Shown here: piece by piece, positions 45,478-55,527 of the stretch | Layout of the letters: every line of letters starts with the position of its first letter | Numbering within the stretch: the first letter of the stretch is position 1 | Origin: Zizania palustris | Taxonomy: Eukaryota > Streptophyta > Magnoliopsida > Poales > Poaceae | Assembly: GCA_019279435.1 (NCBI GenBank) | Contig: JAAALK010000289.1 | Span: 92,349,023 to 92,413,022 of the forward strand | DNA: 64,000 bases | Direction: 5' to 3' | Made by a program: the position numbers and the translations under genes | Notes under the pieces: model-generated | Database searches by the model: none | What the model saw: the letters and a program-made list of their open reading frames with translations, nothing else | Told to the model about the DNA's origin: nothing

Positions 45478-46547
45478 ATCTCCCCCTTGATGAGTGCATT
45501 GACAATTCCAAGATAAAAGGAAGTAAAAACAAATTCAGCACACAAGTGACCATGAAAGCTCTAGATAGAGCAAAAAGAAGCATGTCACTCGATAAAAGTT
45601 GGTGGAAGAACCAAAACTCAACCTAAAAAGCAATCAAGCGAGCTAACAAATCACAAAATCTCATGAGCTCTCACCATTTGGCAATGCAAAGATCAAGATA
45701 GCAACATGAGATGTGAGGATAAAATGTAAATGCAATGCTATTGGAATATGATTAAGTTCAATTACACTAAAACAAGCATTGTGCCTCAAATGATGTCCTA
45801 ACAAACTGTATGACAATCTCAGATGTATACAATCTAAGTAACAGCAAGAGCAAGCATTTTCAATTTTTAGCAAATAAAAGCATCACTACTCAGACTATCA
45901 TACTAGACATGGCAAGGTAAGAGATGCAAAAGCAAGTCTAATACTAACCAGATAAGCATATCACACTATAAGGAGCTTCAGCAAACTTGATATGCAAAGA
46001 ATTTAAACTTTTTTATTTTTCATTTATGTGCTAGGGGTTATTTGCAAGTCAACCTTATGCTAACTGACCAAGCTTAGCTTAGGTTGAAACCATTAGAAGC
46101 TTAAAGCATTGGTCTTGGTATACACTTCAATGTCCCAGTTCATACCAAAGTGCTATCGTAAGCATAAGAATATTAAATATTTTTCATTTCATTTTCATTT
46201 TTCATTCATTTTTTAAATTTTCAGCATAATATGATCAAGTTGCGTATTAGCATCCAAGTGAAAAAAGACCTAGCTACCAGGTTTGTAAAAGATAGCAAAT
46301 GAACTCAAACCTATTTATGCTAGTTTCAAGACTAAATAGTTACCATTTTCAAGTTTTCACAACCAAAAGCCATGCTCAAGACAGGTATTAGATGCATTCA
46401 ATCTAAGCATAATCAATAGTAGTACAAGACAGTATTGTAAAGGCAAAATAAAGCATGTACTTGTAAAAGCAATTAATCATATTACAGAAGCTTATGCAAT
46501 GCTACACAACTCCCCCTCACATGATGCCATAAGGATGACAAATAAAT
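45478..46547 (-). other. polypurine tract and 3' noncoding region of H
   Basis: ATCTCCCCCTTGAT at 45478-45491 is the reversed polypurine tract. A second tract (CTCCCCCTC) lies near 46511. No gene is visible between them. Confidence 0.65.
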
Positions 46548-48008
46548 GCCAAGCTCTCCTCTCAAAAATGCAAAGCGTGAAGCAACGAGAGGCTTTGTAA
46601 AAATATCTGCAAGCTAGTTGTCGGTATCAACAAAATGCAAATCGATATCACCCTTCTCATTGTGATCTCTTAAAAAATGATAACGCATGTCAATGTGTTT
46701 GGTCCTAGAATGCTGTACTTGGTTGTTTGCTAAGATGATTGCACTCGTGTTATCACAAAATAGAGGAACACCGTTAAAATCCAACCGAAAATATCGCAAA
46801 GTATAAACCATCCACAAAATATGTGCGCAACAGCTAGCGGCAGCTACATATTCAGCCCAGAAGAAGACCAACACACAAGAGAAGAACCTAGAAAATGACA
46901 AGTCCCAGCTGTGCTCTTTTGATCAATACGACATCCAGCAAAATCAGGATCAGAAAATCCTCTCAAGCATAATGAAGATGATGCAGAGTACCAAATGTCA
47001 AATTCAAGAGTGTGCTTGAGATACCTTAGAATGCGCTTGATAGCTTGACGATGTGAAGCCCTTGGAGAAGCCTGATAATGAGTGCACAAACATATTGTAA
47101 AGTGTATGTCCGGCCTCATAGCCGTCAAGTATAGGAGGGAGCCGATCATGCTTTGGAACTCCTTCTGGTCCACTTCTTCTCCATCTTCATCTGGATCTAG
47201 CGCAACTGAAGTACCCATTGGGGTAGCAAGTGGTTTTGCATCTGTCATGTCAAAGCATTTTAGCAGGTCTTTAGTGTATTTTGTCGAATGTAAAAAGGTT
47301 TCTTGTTTTCTTTGCTTGATTTGCAAACCAAGGAATAAGGTCAACTCGCCCATCATCGATATTTCGAATTCCCTGCTCATAGATTCAACAAACTCGACCA
47401 CAAGAGTATGAGATGAACCACCAAAGATTATGTCATCAACATAAATCTAAACAAGTAAAAAATCTTTGTCATGCATGAGAGTGAACAAGGTCTTGTCTAC
47501 AGAGCCCATTTTGTACCCGTGCTCAATCAAGAAGTTCCTAAGGTGGTCGTACCAAGCCCTAGGAGCTTGCTTGAGCCCATATAAAGCTTTGTGAAGTTTA
47601 AAGACTTTATGGGGGTACTTGGGATGTTCAAAGCCAGGGGTTGCTTGACATACACATCTTTTCCTATGAAACCATTAAGGAAAGCACTTTTTTACATCCA
47701 TTTGATAAAGTTTAAAACCACTAGACGATGCAAAAGTAAGCAAAATCTTAATGGCATTAAGTCGAGCTACCAATGCAAGTGTTTCTCGAAAATCAACCCC
47801 CTCGACTTGAGTATAACCCTGAGCCACAAGTCTAGCCTTGTTTCTCACTATAGTCCCATCTTCCCCCTGTTTGTTTTCGAAAATCCATTTTATTCCAATG
47901 ATATGAATGTTAGGGGGTGGATCAACAAGAATCCATACTTGATTTCTATCAAAATTTTCCAGCTCTTCATGCATGGCGTTGATCCAACCTGCATCAGAAA
48001 ACCATGAC
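46548..48008 (-). pseudogene. pol: copia H reverse transcriptase and RNase H, broken
   Basis: The RT N-terminal part is at 47675-47974 (VWILVDPPPNIHIIGIKWIF, KARLVAQGYTQVEG). The catalytic motif reads YVDD near 47440, after an in-frame TAG. RT C-terminus and RNase H are at 46844-47401 (SPRASHRQAIKRILRYL, DPDFAGCRIDQKSTAG) and 46614-46901 (EYVAAASCC, TKHIDMRYHFLRDHNEKG). A TAG after HFVDTDN, where relatives have Gln, is followed by the conserved LADIFTKPL in frame. The 5' end is cut by J. Confidence 0.82.
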
Positions 48009-48903
48009 TGTTGGGGGAATAGTTTTCCCTTGAACAGGGGCCAAATGACGTCAGCCTTCGACAGACTTCGGCCCGGAGCCCAACACTATCGAAGCCTGTA
48101 TCTTCCCAAAGAAGCTGTTTCCAAGCCTCAAGGTTCACCGCGGAGCCCGTTAGGGCGAAGCCCCCGAGCCCCGTCGAAGCCCTCTGGAGCGAGGTCCCTC
48201 GGAGCCCTCCGGAGCGAAGCCCTCAAGATTCCTTGAAGATTGCCAGAAGCTGTCTCAGGCTAACTTCGAAGCTAGTCTCTGGGCCTTGTCTGGAGTTAGC
48301 CTTCGAGCCTGTTCGGAGTTAACCTTCGAGTTCCTTTCGAAGCTCCTCAGAGCCAGCCTTCGGACCCTGTCCGGCCAGTTCAAAGCCAAGTCTCCGAGAC
48401 CTCAGTTCGAAGCTTAGTTCGAAGCCCAGTTCAGAGTATGATTCGAAGCCCCCTTCGGAGTGTACTTCAAAGCCTCCTTCGCAGCCTCCGCCCCTAGTAT
48501 GTCGCTTAGCTGGTCAAAGTATGACGTTGTCTGACACGTCTGTAAAGCTGTAAAACACTTTTGTACTGTAGCTAGCTCTTTTTTCCCTTTTTACCCATAT
48601 GAGCCTAGGGCTCATAGAGGGCATTTTGGTCTTTTCCTTAAGGTCTGCGTGCCTATAAAAGCAGGGCCAAGCCCTTGTAACAGGTACCTTCTCTAGGAGC
48701 CATGAGACCCTGGAATTTACTATTCCATACCGAGGCATACCATGCCAAATCCACCACAACTGGACGTAGGGCTATTATCTCTTAGGAGAGGCCCGAACCG
48801 GTATAAATCCTTTTTCCCCCTGAGAGGACCCTTCGAGGTTCATTTTACACTCCGTATACACACATACTAAACCTGTGCTGTAGCGAACAAAATTGCTACA
48901 ACA
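48009..48903 (+). repeat. LTR of J
   Basis: Ends are TGTTGGGGGAATAG and AATTGCTACAACA, 895 bp. TATAAAA occurs near 48654. Repeated phrases TTCGAAGC and GGAGC fill 48110-48500. It is the same family as the LTRs of L (51378-52119) and M (54115-55087). Confidence 0.88.
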
Positions 48904-49224
48904 GTTGGCGTCGTCCGTGGGGATCTTAGTCCTAAAAGCTAAGTTCTCTGCTACTGTCTGCAACTCGAAGTACGCTTGAGGGGGGAGCTTCGAAGCTTTC
49001 TTGCTTCACGCACCCTTCGGCAAGGGGCTTCGGGTGCAGTTCGAAGGCCATCTTCGCCTTCCCCCACCCTTTGCATTTTGGAGCTTACCCTCCAGCAAGG
49101 GGCTCCTCTTCGTGTGTCGAAGGCCGTCGAAGCCCTAGGGGCTACGAGACAAGCTTTCAGCCACTTTACGAGGTATGCACACTATCCGAAGTACCACTTT
49201 GATGTACAATTTTGCAATTACTTT

Positions 49225-49445
49225 GATATAAAATCGAAGCCCTGCTTCGCCTTAAATTCGAAGCCTTGCCTCACCTTAAAGCCGAAGCCCTGCTTCGCCT
49301 TTGAATGCAAACTTTTGCTCCATCTTATTGAAAAACTGAAGCCATGCTTCGCCTTATTGAAAAACCGAAGCCATGCTTCGCCTTATCAAAAACCCGAAGC
49401 CTTGCTTCGCCTTATTTAAAAACTTGAAGCCTCGCTTCGCTTTAC
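49225..49445. repeat. array of about 30-bp hairpin units in J leader
   Basis: About eight degenerate units each hold a short palindrome such as CGAAGC-CCT-GCTTCG followed by CCTTA and an A-rich spacer. The corresponding part of L is 52440-52720. Confidence 0.8.
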
Positions 49446-49540
49446 AAAATATGGAGCATCCCTCCGAAGGCTACACAGCGCCTACGGGCCCGTAGCAGTG
49501 GGCTTTGAGACTTCCGGGCGATGGCTCGGCAAGTCCAGGA

Positions 49541-50165
49541 TTCCAAATACTCTTAAGTGAGTGACCTTGCGCTTCCTCCCAAAGCGAAGTTCATAAGATG
49601 TCAAATTCAACAAGGAGCGCAAAACGATCCTATTAGAGATGTACCATGTTGTACTCATGGCTTTAGCCCAAAATTTTCTAGGAGTCCTATGCTCATTGAG
49701 CATCATCCTAGCCATCTCCACAAGTGTACAATTTTTCATCTCAACAACACCGTTTTGTTGAGGAAACCTTGGAGCAAAGAATTGATGCTCAATCCTATGT
49801 TCAAGGCAAAAATCCACAAAACAACTATTCTTGAACTCGGTGTCATTGTCACTTCGAATGGCTTTCATTACACTGGGGAGTTCATTGAATAGCCTCAATG
49901 CTAAGCTCTGAAAGTGTATAAACACTTCATCCTTTCTTACAAGAAAGGAAATCCAAGAATAACGAGAATAGTCTTCAACAACAACAAGAACGTACCATTT
50001 ACCGCCTAAAGAGCTAACCCGGGATGGAGCAACAGTGTACATATGAAGAAGCTCTCCGGGTTTCTCAGTCATCACCATGTTTATGGGTGAATGAGAGAGA
50101 GTGAAGTTTTCATTGATTCTAATCATACCTTGGCCTTTCACTCTACTTCTATGATTGTGTTCCAA
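49541..50165 (-). pseudogene. pol: copia H integrase, broken
   Basis: The integrase core shows GGKWYVLVVVEDYSRYSW, IRSDNDTEFKN and QNGVVEMKNCTLVEM. The first catalytic Asp is replaced by Tyr (LLHMYTVAPSRV where relatives have HMDTVGP-like). The copy ends at THLRVFG where J begins. The frame is otherwise open for about 200 residues. Confidence 0.82.
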
Positions 50166-50856
50166 AAGTGATGTGTTCTCGTTGCTTGGTCAAGGTGAAG
50201 CTAGAGAACCATGATGACTTTCCGGTCATGTGGCGTGAACAGTCGGAATCAATAATTCACTTGTTCTCCAGACTTCCATGTCTTCCCTGCACAGGACGAG
50301 AAGATCTTGAGTACTCGGTGCTAGGGTTAGTAACAAAACATTTAGGAATCCAGCACTGAACAACTCGAGAGTTAGGCAAAATAGAAGTCTCTGTAGGAAG
50401 AGAATCATGATAAAAGCGAGGTCTTCTTGCAAAGTATTGATGTCACCTAAAATGACCTGGACCAAAACCTCTAACACGTGGTATAACATCATATGAAGCA
50501 TGATGTAAACCACAATGGGTATAGTCACTCATATAATCACGAGGAGCCTCATAATTAGAATAAGAACGATAATCATACTCATGCAAATCAAAAGATGTAT
50601 AATACAAATCATGAAAGTTCATAGCAAGATCACGACGTTCATCCTTGATACGATGATAACAAAACCAAATCAAATGACCTACACGATGGCAATAAGAGCA
50701 ATGATAAACATTCCTGTGAGTAGGTACATAAGTTTAAGGTGCAAACCTCACAGTTTTCCTGGGTTTTTTCTTGGAGTCTGTCATTGGTGGTGAAATGATT
50801 ATCTTTGTAGGTTGGGTAGGATTATTTGATTTTTGAGTAGTGTCTAACTGGGCTCT
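50166..50856 (-). pseudogene. gag: copia H gag zinc knuckle and protease remnant
   Basis: On the minus strand around 50650-50710 the sequence encodes CSYCHRVGHLIWFC, a CCHC zinc knuckle, followed by a Tyr/Arg-rich stretch (50443-50673). Downstream the protease and pre-integrase are degraded with no clear active site. K begins at 50857. Confidence 0.65.
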
Positions 50857-51377
50857 TGTAGGACCGAGAGTAGCGACCAGAGGGGGGTGAATGGGTGCCT
50901 CAAAATTTCTTTCGAATCAATGGCCTTCTCCCAACACCCAACCCACCTCGAAAATCGACGAGAGAAACAAAACAAAACTCAAATACTAAAAATAATCTAG
51001 CCTAAAAATGACTGGTGTCCTAATTGAAAAGACACCACAAAGTGCTTAAAGGCAAATTAACATATCATTTAACTCACAAGCATTTCATTTAGCACATGTA
51101 TAATTAACAACGGTACATAAGCATTTAATCAAACAAAATAAATGTTGTAAATAAAAGTGCTTACAGATGATTCAAAATGCACTAAGGAAATGAAGATATA
51201 CTACTAAACATGCATGTTGCAATCTGAAAATATACTACGTGCATAATTAAACCAGATTCAGAATAAAATATATCTGCACGAGGATCGAGAGAGGATGATT
51301 ACAGTGTTGTTCTGCTCCTTGTGAACAAGACGTCGAACTCCTGCAATATGCTCCAACTTCTAGCACTGAAACAGTGC
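50857..51377 (-). repeat. partial copia LTR K (E/N family)
   Basis: It opens TGTAGGACCGAGAGTAGCGACC, nearly as N at 59012, so it is the U5 end of a minus-strand LTR. Similarity covers the first 300 or so bases; the rest is A/T-rich. L cuts it at 51378. The bases GCTCT before it would be half of its target-site duplication. Confidence 0.78.
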
Positions 51378-52119
51378 CGTTGGGGGAATAAGTTTTCCCT
51401 TGAATAGGGGCCAAATGACATCAGCCTCCATAGGCCTCCAACCGGGAGCATGACAATGTCAAAGCAGATCCCCTTCGCCGAAGTTATTTCCAAGCAACAA
51501 TTAGTCTAAGCCTCCGGGTTCCCTTCGGAGCCCTTCAGAGCACTCCGGAGTCAGGCGTTTGGGCTTCCTTCGAGGTTCCCCAGAGCCAGCCTCCTGACCC
51601 CCCTCCGGACCCTTTCGAAGCTAAGTCTCCGGGAATCCATTCAGAGTTTAGTTCGAAGCCTTTTATACAGTCCTCGCTCGTAGAGCTTCGGCCGCTACTT
51701 TGAACCAGGAAAATATCTTAACTGCGCTGCTCAGAAGTGTCATTTATCTGACACATCTGTAAAGTCGTAAAGTTGTTTGTGCAGTAGTCTGACACGTCTA
51801 TAAAGCCGTAAAGTTGTTTGTGCAGTAGTCTAGTCTTTTTCCCTTCTTGCCCCTATAAGGCCTATGACCAGTAGAGGGCATTAGGGTCTTTTCCTTTGGC
51901 TTGCGTGCCTAAAAAAGCAGGGCCATGCCCTTATAATAGGATGGGTTCAGTAGAGGCAAACTATGCCAAATCCACTGTAGACTGGACGTAGGGCTATTAT
52001 CCCTTCGGGGAGGCCTAAACCAATATAAATCTTGTCTCCCTCTGTGAGAACCCTTCGAGGTTCACTCTACACACCATATACACACTAAACCTGCTATAGC
52101 TAACACAATTGCTACAACA
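51378..52119 (+). repeat. 5' LTR of L
   Basis: It starts CGTTGGGGGAATAAG (first base mutated from T) and ends GCTACAACA, 742 bp. The TATA region reads GCCTAAAAAAGC where J has GCCTATAAAAGC, so the promoter is probably weakened. A 35-base phrase about CTGACACGTCTATAAAGCCG is duplicated at 51740-51830. Confidence 0.85.
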
Positions 52120-53270
52120 GTTGGCGCCGTCCGTGGGGATCCTAGTACTAAAAGCTAAGTTCTCTGCCACTACCTGTGTCTCGAAGTGCGCTTGAGGGGG
52201 GAGCTTCGAAGTTTTCTTGCTTCGCGCACCCTCCGGCGATAGGCTTCGAGTGCAGCCCGAAGGCCTTTGTCGCCTTCCACCATCCCTCGCGCTTCAGAGT
52301 TTACCCTCCGGCAAGGGGCTTCGCTTCGCGTGCTGAAGGCCTCTGAAGCCCTAGGGGCTACGAAGCAAGCTTTTCACCCACTTTACGAGGTATGTACACA
52401 GTCCAAAGCCTAACTTCGTTGTGCAATTTACAATTATTTCAATAAATCATTGAAGTCATACTTCACCTTAAAACCGAAGTCTTACTTCGCCTTTAAAGCA
52501 AAACTTTGCTCCACCATTATTAAAATTCGAAGCCTTGCTTCACTTTATCGAAAATCGAAGTCTTGCTTCACTTTAAAATCGAGGCCTCACTTCGTCTCAT
52601 TCAAAATCGGAGCCCTGCTCCACCATTAAAATTCGAAGCCTTGCTTCACTTTATCAAAAATCTGAAGCCTTGCTTCACTTTATTTGAAATTTGAAGCCTC
52701 GCTTCGCTTTGCAAAATCCGGAACACCCCTCCGAAGGCTACACAACGCTTTCGATCCCATAGCAGTGGGCTTTAGGACTCCCTCGAGCGATGACTCTAGG
52801 TGTCCAGGACTTCCGAGCGACGCCTCGATGAGTCCAGGATTCCAGGCTCCGGCCTGATGCATCCCAGGGTCGAAGGTGGCCCAGGGTCGAAGGTGGCCCA
52901 GAGTTGAAGGTGGCTAAACCCATCACAGGTTCAGTGAATCCACACCAAATATCCTTCATTCATTACAGGATCAAGCTCAAGAAACCTTGCTTCGCTATGT
53001 GAACGCGTACCGAGGCCTCACTTCGCGTGACATGATCTAATCTAAAGTTTAAGCATACCGAAGTCATGCTTCGCCTAAATTCGAAGTGTGTTTCGGAGCC
53101 TTTCTCGTGCACATTATCCAAATCTAAGCATGCCGAAGCATGCTTTGCTTAATTTGGGTACGATGAAGCCTTGCTTCGCTCTAAATTAATGCGTTCGAAG
53201 CCCAAAAAGAGGCCTTCGCTTGATGCGATATAAGCGTCTAAAGCCGCCAAAAGGCGCACCTCTTTGCATT
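52120..53270 (+). other. PBS and repeat-rich leader of L
   Basis: GTTGGCGCCGTCCGTGGGGA at 52120-52139 is the PBS. The leader has no gag ORF. It contains units with GAAGCC-TT-GCTTC hairpins at 52440-52720 and again loosely at 52975-53200, plus a triplicated GGTCGAAGGTGGCCCA near 52870-52910. Confidence 0.75.
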
Positions 53271-53499
53271 TTTAATTGCTCGCACCAGCAACGACTAAGT
53301 CCCTAGCTGCCACGTGCAAGGGGGGACCGGAGTATGTATGCGAAGTGTGCGAATGAAATGCGCAGTACGAGCATGACAAGATAAACATTCGAAACAATCA
53401 AATCATGCGAAGCATACAAACGAAGTATGCGAATATAATAAATCTCATTCATTGAATGATAATTGAGAAGTATGTTACAAATACACTTTGAAGACAAAA

Positions 53500-54021
53500 T
53501 TATGAGTAATTTGTATCTAAGACTACGAAAAACCGAGCTCGAGGCCCCGACATGTTCGACCCTCGCTTGCTCTTTTTTCGGGCAGGGGCCCTTCAGCTAG
53601 ACGAAGCCCCGTCGGACCCTATTCTCCCACGGCCGGACCATCCACGCCCCAAAGCCCGCAGACCTCGCCTTTCTCCTTGCAGGTTTGTCCAAGTCTGGGA
53701 TGCAGGCGGTGCCGTGTCGAAGGCAGAGAAGTCTAGGGCTTGGCCGCCTGTTAAGGCCGTACCCGAAGGATGTACGCCCTCGCCACTTAAGTATACTTCA
53801 AAACAACTTAAGTCTGGCGAGGAGGAAGAACTCCGAAGAGGCTCCGTCTTCATGGTAGCCAGCAGCTCCTCGGCTACATCGGAAATGGCTTTGCCCCTTA
53901 GACCCCTCGGAAGCTTGAACCGAGGGGGGCCTTCAGACCTAGATACTTCGAGCACCACCCAAAGCTAGCGAAGCTCCTCAGAATCCTCAAGTACTTCAAG
54001 TTAAACATTCAAAGGCTGAGC
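53500..54021 (-). pseudogene. L antisense gene, last exon
   Basis: On the minus strand it matches M exon 5: VLEVSRSEGPPRFKLPRGLRG, LRSSSSSPDLSCFEVY and the end LDTNYS followed by TAA (53500-53502). The splice acceptor CCTGCCCAG lies at 54022-54030 and part of intron 4 follows to 54114. Two in-frame stops near the start of the exon and a frameshift in the middle show decay. Confidence 0.72.
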
Positions 54022-54114
54022 CTGGGCAGGTATGAAGTAACCCCGCATTTATATTAATAAACTGATGAGTTTTTACAAGCCTACAACTAAGAATTACAAG
54101 GAGCCTAAGAAGGT

Positions 54115-55087
54115 TGTTGTAGCAATTGTGTTAGCTACAACACAGGTTTTGTATGTGTGTATAATGTGTAAAATGAACCTCGAAGGGTTCTCTCAGAAGG
54201 AGAAAAGATTTATACTGGTTCAGACCTCCCCTAAGGGATAATATCCCTACGTCCAGTTTGTGGTGGATTTGGCATAGTATGCCTTGATGGAGTCTAATGA
54301 ATCTCGGGGTCCTCATGGCCCCCTCCAGAAGCTATCCTGCTACAAGGGCTTGGCCCTGCTTTTATAGGCACACAGGCCAAAGGAAAAGACCAAAATGCCC
54401 TCTATAAGTCCTAGGCTCATAGGGGCAAAAAGGGGAAGAGGAGCTAGCTACTGTACAAAAGTGCTTTACAGCTTTACAGACGTGTCAGACAACGTCACTT
54501 CTTGACCAGCTAAACGACATAGTAGGGGCAGAGGGGCCCCTGGTATGACTTCTACACTGTAGCGAGGTGTGAAATATCTTCTGGATTCGGAGTTGGGGCC
54601 GGAGCTCTTCAAGAGAGGGCTGCAAGGGAGGCTTCGAAGTACACTCCGAAGTGGGCTTCGAAGTATACTCCGAACGGGGCTCTGAACTGGGCTCCGAACT
54701 GGTCTTCGAACTGGGTTCCTGGAGACTTAGCTTTGAATTGGCTGGAAAGGGTCCGGAGACTGGCTCTGAGGGGCTCCGAAGGGAGCTTGAAGATTAACTC
54801 CGAACAGAGCTCGAAGGTTACCTCCGAACAAGGTTCGAAGGTTAACTCCGAAGCTAGCCTGAAACTTAGCTTCTGGCAAACTTCAACGGGATCTTGAGGG
54901 CTTCGCTCCGGATAGCTCCGAAGGGGTTCGGAGGCCTCGCTCCAGAGGGCTTCGAAGTGAACCTTGGGACTTGGAAATAACTTCTTTAGAAAGGAACATG
55001 CTTCAACAGTGTTGGGCTTCGGGCCGAAGGCTGTCAAAGGCTGACATCATTTGGCCCCTGTTCAAGGGAAAACTTATTCCCCCAACA
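54115..55087 (-). repeat. 3' LTR of M
   Basis: Plus-strand ends are TGTTGTAGCAATTG and TATTCCCCCAACA, 973 bp. It is the reverse of the J and L LTRs. TATA (reversed CTTTTATAGG) is at 54359-54368. GTAGCCCCTC follows as the reversed polypurine tract. Confidence 0.88.
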
Positions 55088-55378
55088 GTAGCCCCTCACT
55101 TTTAGGCCTTCGGGATGGAGGGGTGCGTGCGCCCTTGGGACAAATGACAGAAAATTATAACTTTAGGGAAAACAGGCCTTCAGAGGTTGGACCGAAGGTG
55201 GCTTCGAAATGCGCAGGTAATAATTGCCTACGTCAGCTATCAGAATGACCTCAGGGGGATCAACTGACCCCGCAACGGCTATAAAATTGACCGTTACTGT
55301 GCGCCGGGCCGCTTCGCCTTCGCTGGAGGCCCACCTGTCAGTGGCTTCGGCCCACGAACCGTCGGGATTTTTACCACC

Positions 55379-55386
55379 TATAAATA
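55379..55386 (+). promoter_or_regulatory. TATA box of M antisense gene
   Basis: TATAAATA in CACCTATAAATAGGGG lies 149 bases before the ATG at 55528, the same distance as in A. Confidence 0.72.
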
Positions 55387-55527
55387 GGGGTTTACCGCAC
55401 ACAGCTTCGGCACACTTCTCATTTGCTTTCTTCTCAGTGCCTTGGATCCTTCGCTCTCTTCTCCTCCTTAGCTTCGCGCGAAGCACCCCTCGCTAGCTTT
55501 AGCCCCTTCGCCCCGAAACTCCACAAA

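Larger units (their letters stand above)
48009..49540 (+). mobile_element. insert J: Tat-like LTR, PBS and leader, truncated
   Basis: It consists of an LTR (48009-48903), the PBS TTGGCGTCGTCCGTGGGGA, and 0.6 kb of leader homologous to L. It stops abruptly at about 49540 inside the sequence GTCCAGGATTC, which continues in L. No gag or pol and no second LTR are present, so a deletion followed insertion and also removed part of H. Confidence 0.8.
42946..50856 (-). mobile_element. Ty1/copia element H (same family as D), decayed
   Basis: On the minus strand the window holds gag and protease remnants (50856-50166), integrase (50165-49541), RT and RNase H (48008-46548), a noncoding tail, polypurine tract and 3' LTR. 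Insert J (48009-49540) interrupts it, and about 0.9 kb between integrase and RT is missing there. K cuts it off at 50857. Several stops are present. The 5' LTR is not in the window. Confidence 0.85.
51378..54114 (+). mobile_element. element L: Tat-like LTR, leader and antisense gene end, no gag-pol
   Basis: The order is LTR (51378-52119), PBS, about 1.1 kb leader, then directly the reversed 3' end of the antisense gene (exon 53500-54021, stop 53500-53502). In A this gene end and the PBS are separated by more than 6 kb of array and gag-pol; here there is no trace of gag or pol. M interrupts L at 54114, inside the last intron, so its 3' LTR is not visible. Confidence 0.78.

Noticed and set aside
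49225..49445. Regular repeats with spacers, CRISPR-like at first sight
   Set aside because: The repeats are degenerate, the spacers are A-rich and similar, and the context is a eukaryotic retrotransposon leader.
53552..53968. 138-aa plus-strand ORF in L
   Set aside because: It is the complement of the last exon of the antisense gene, which matches M and A.
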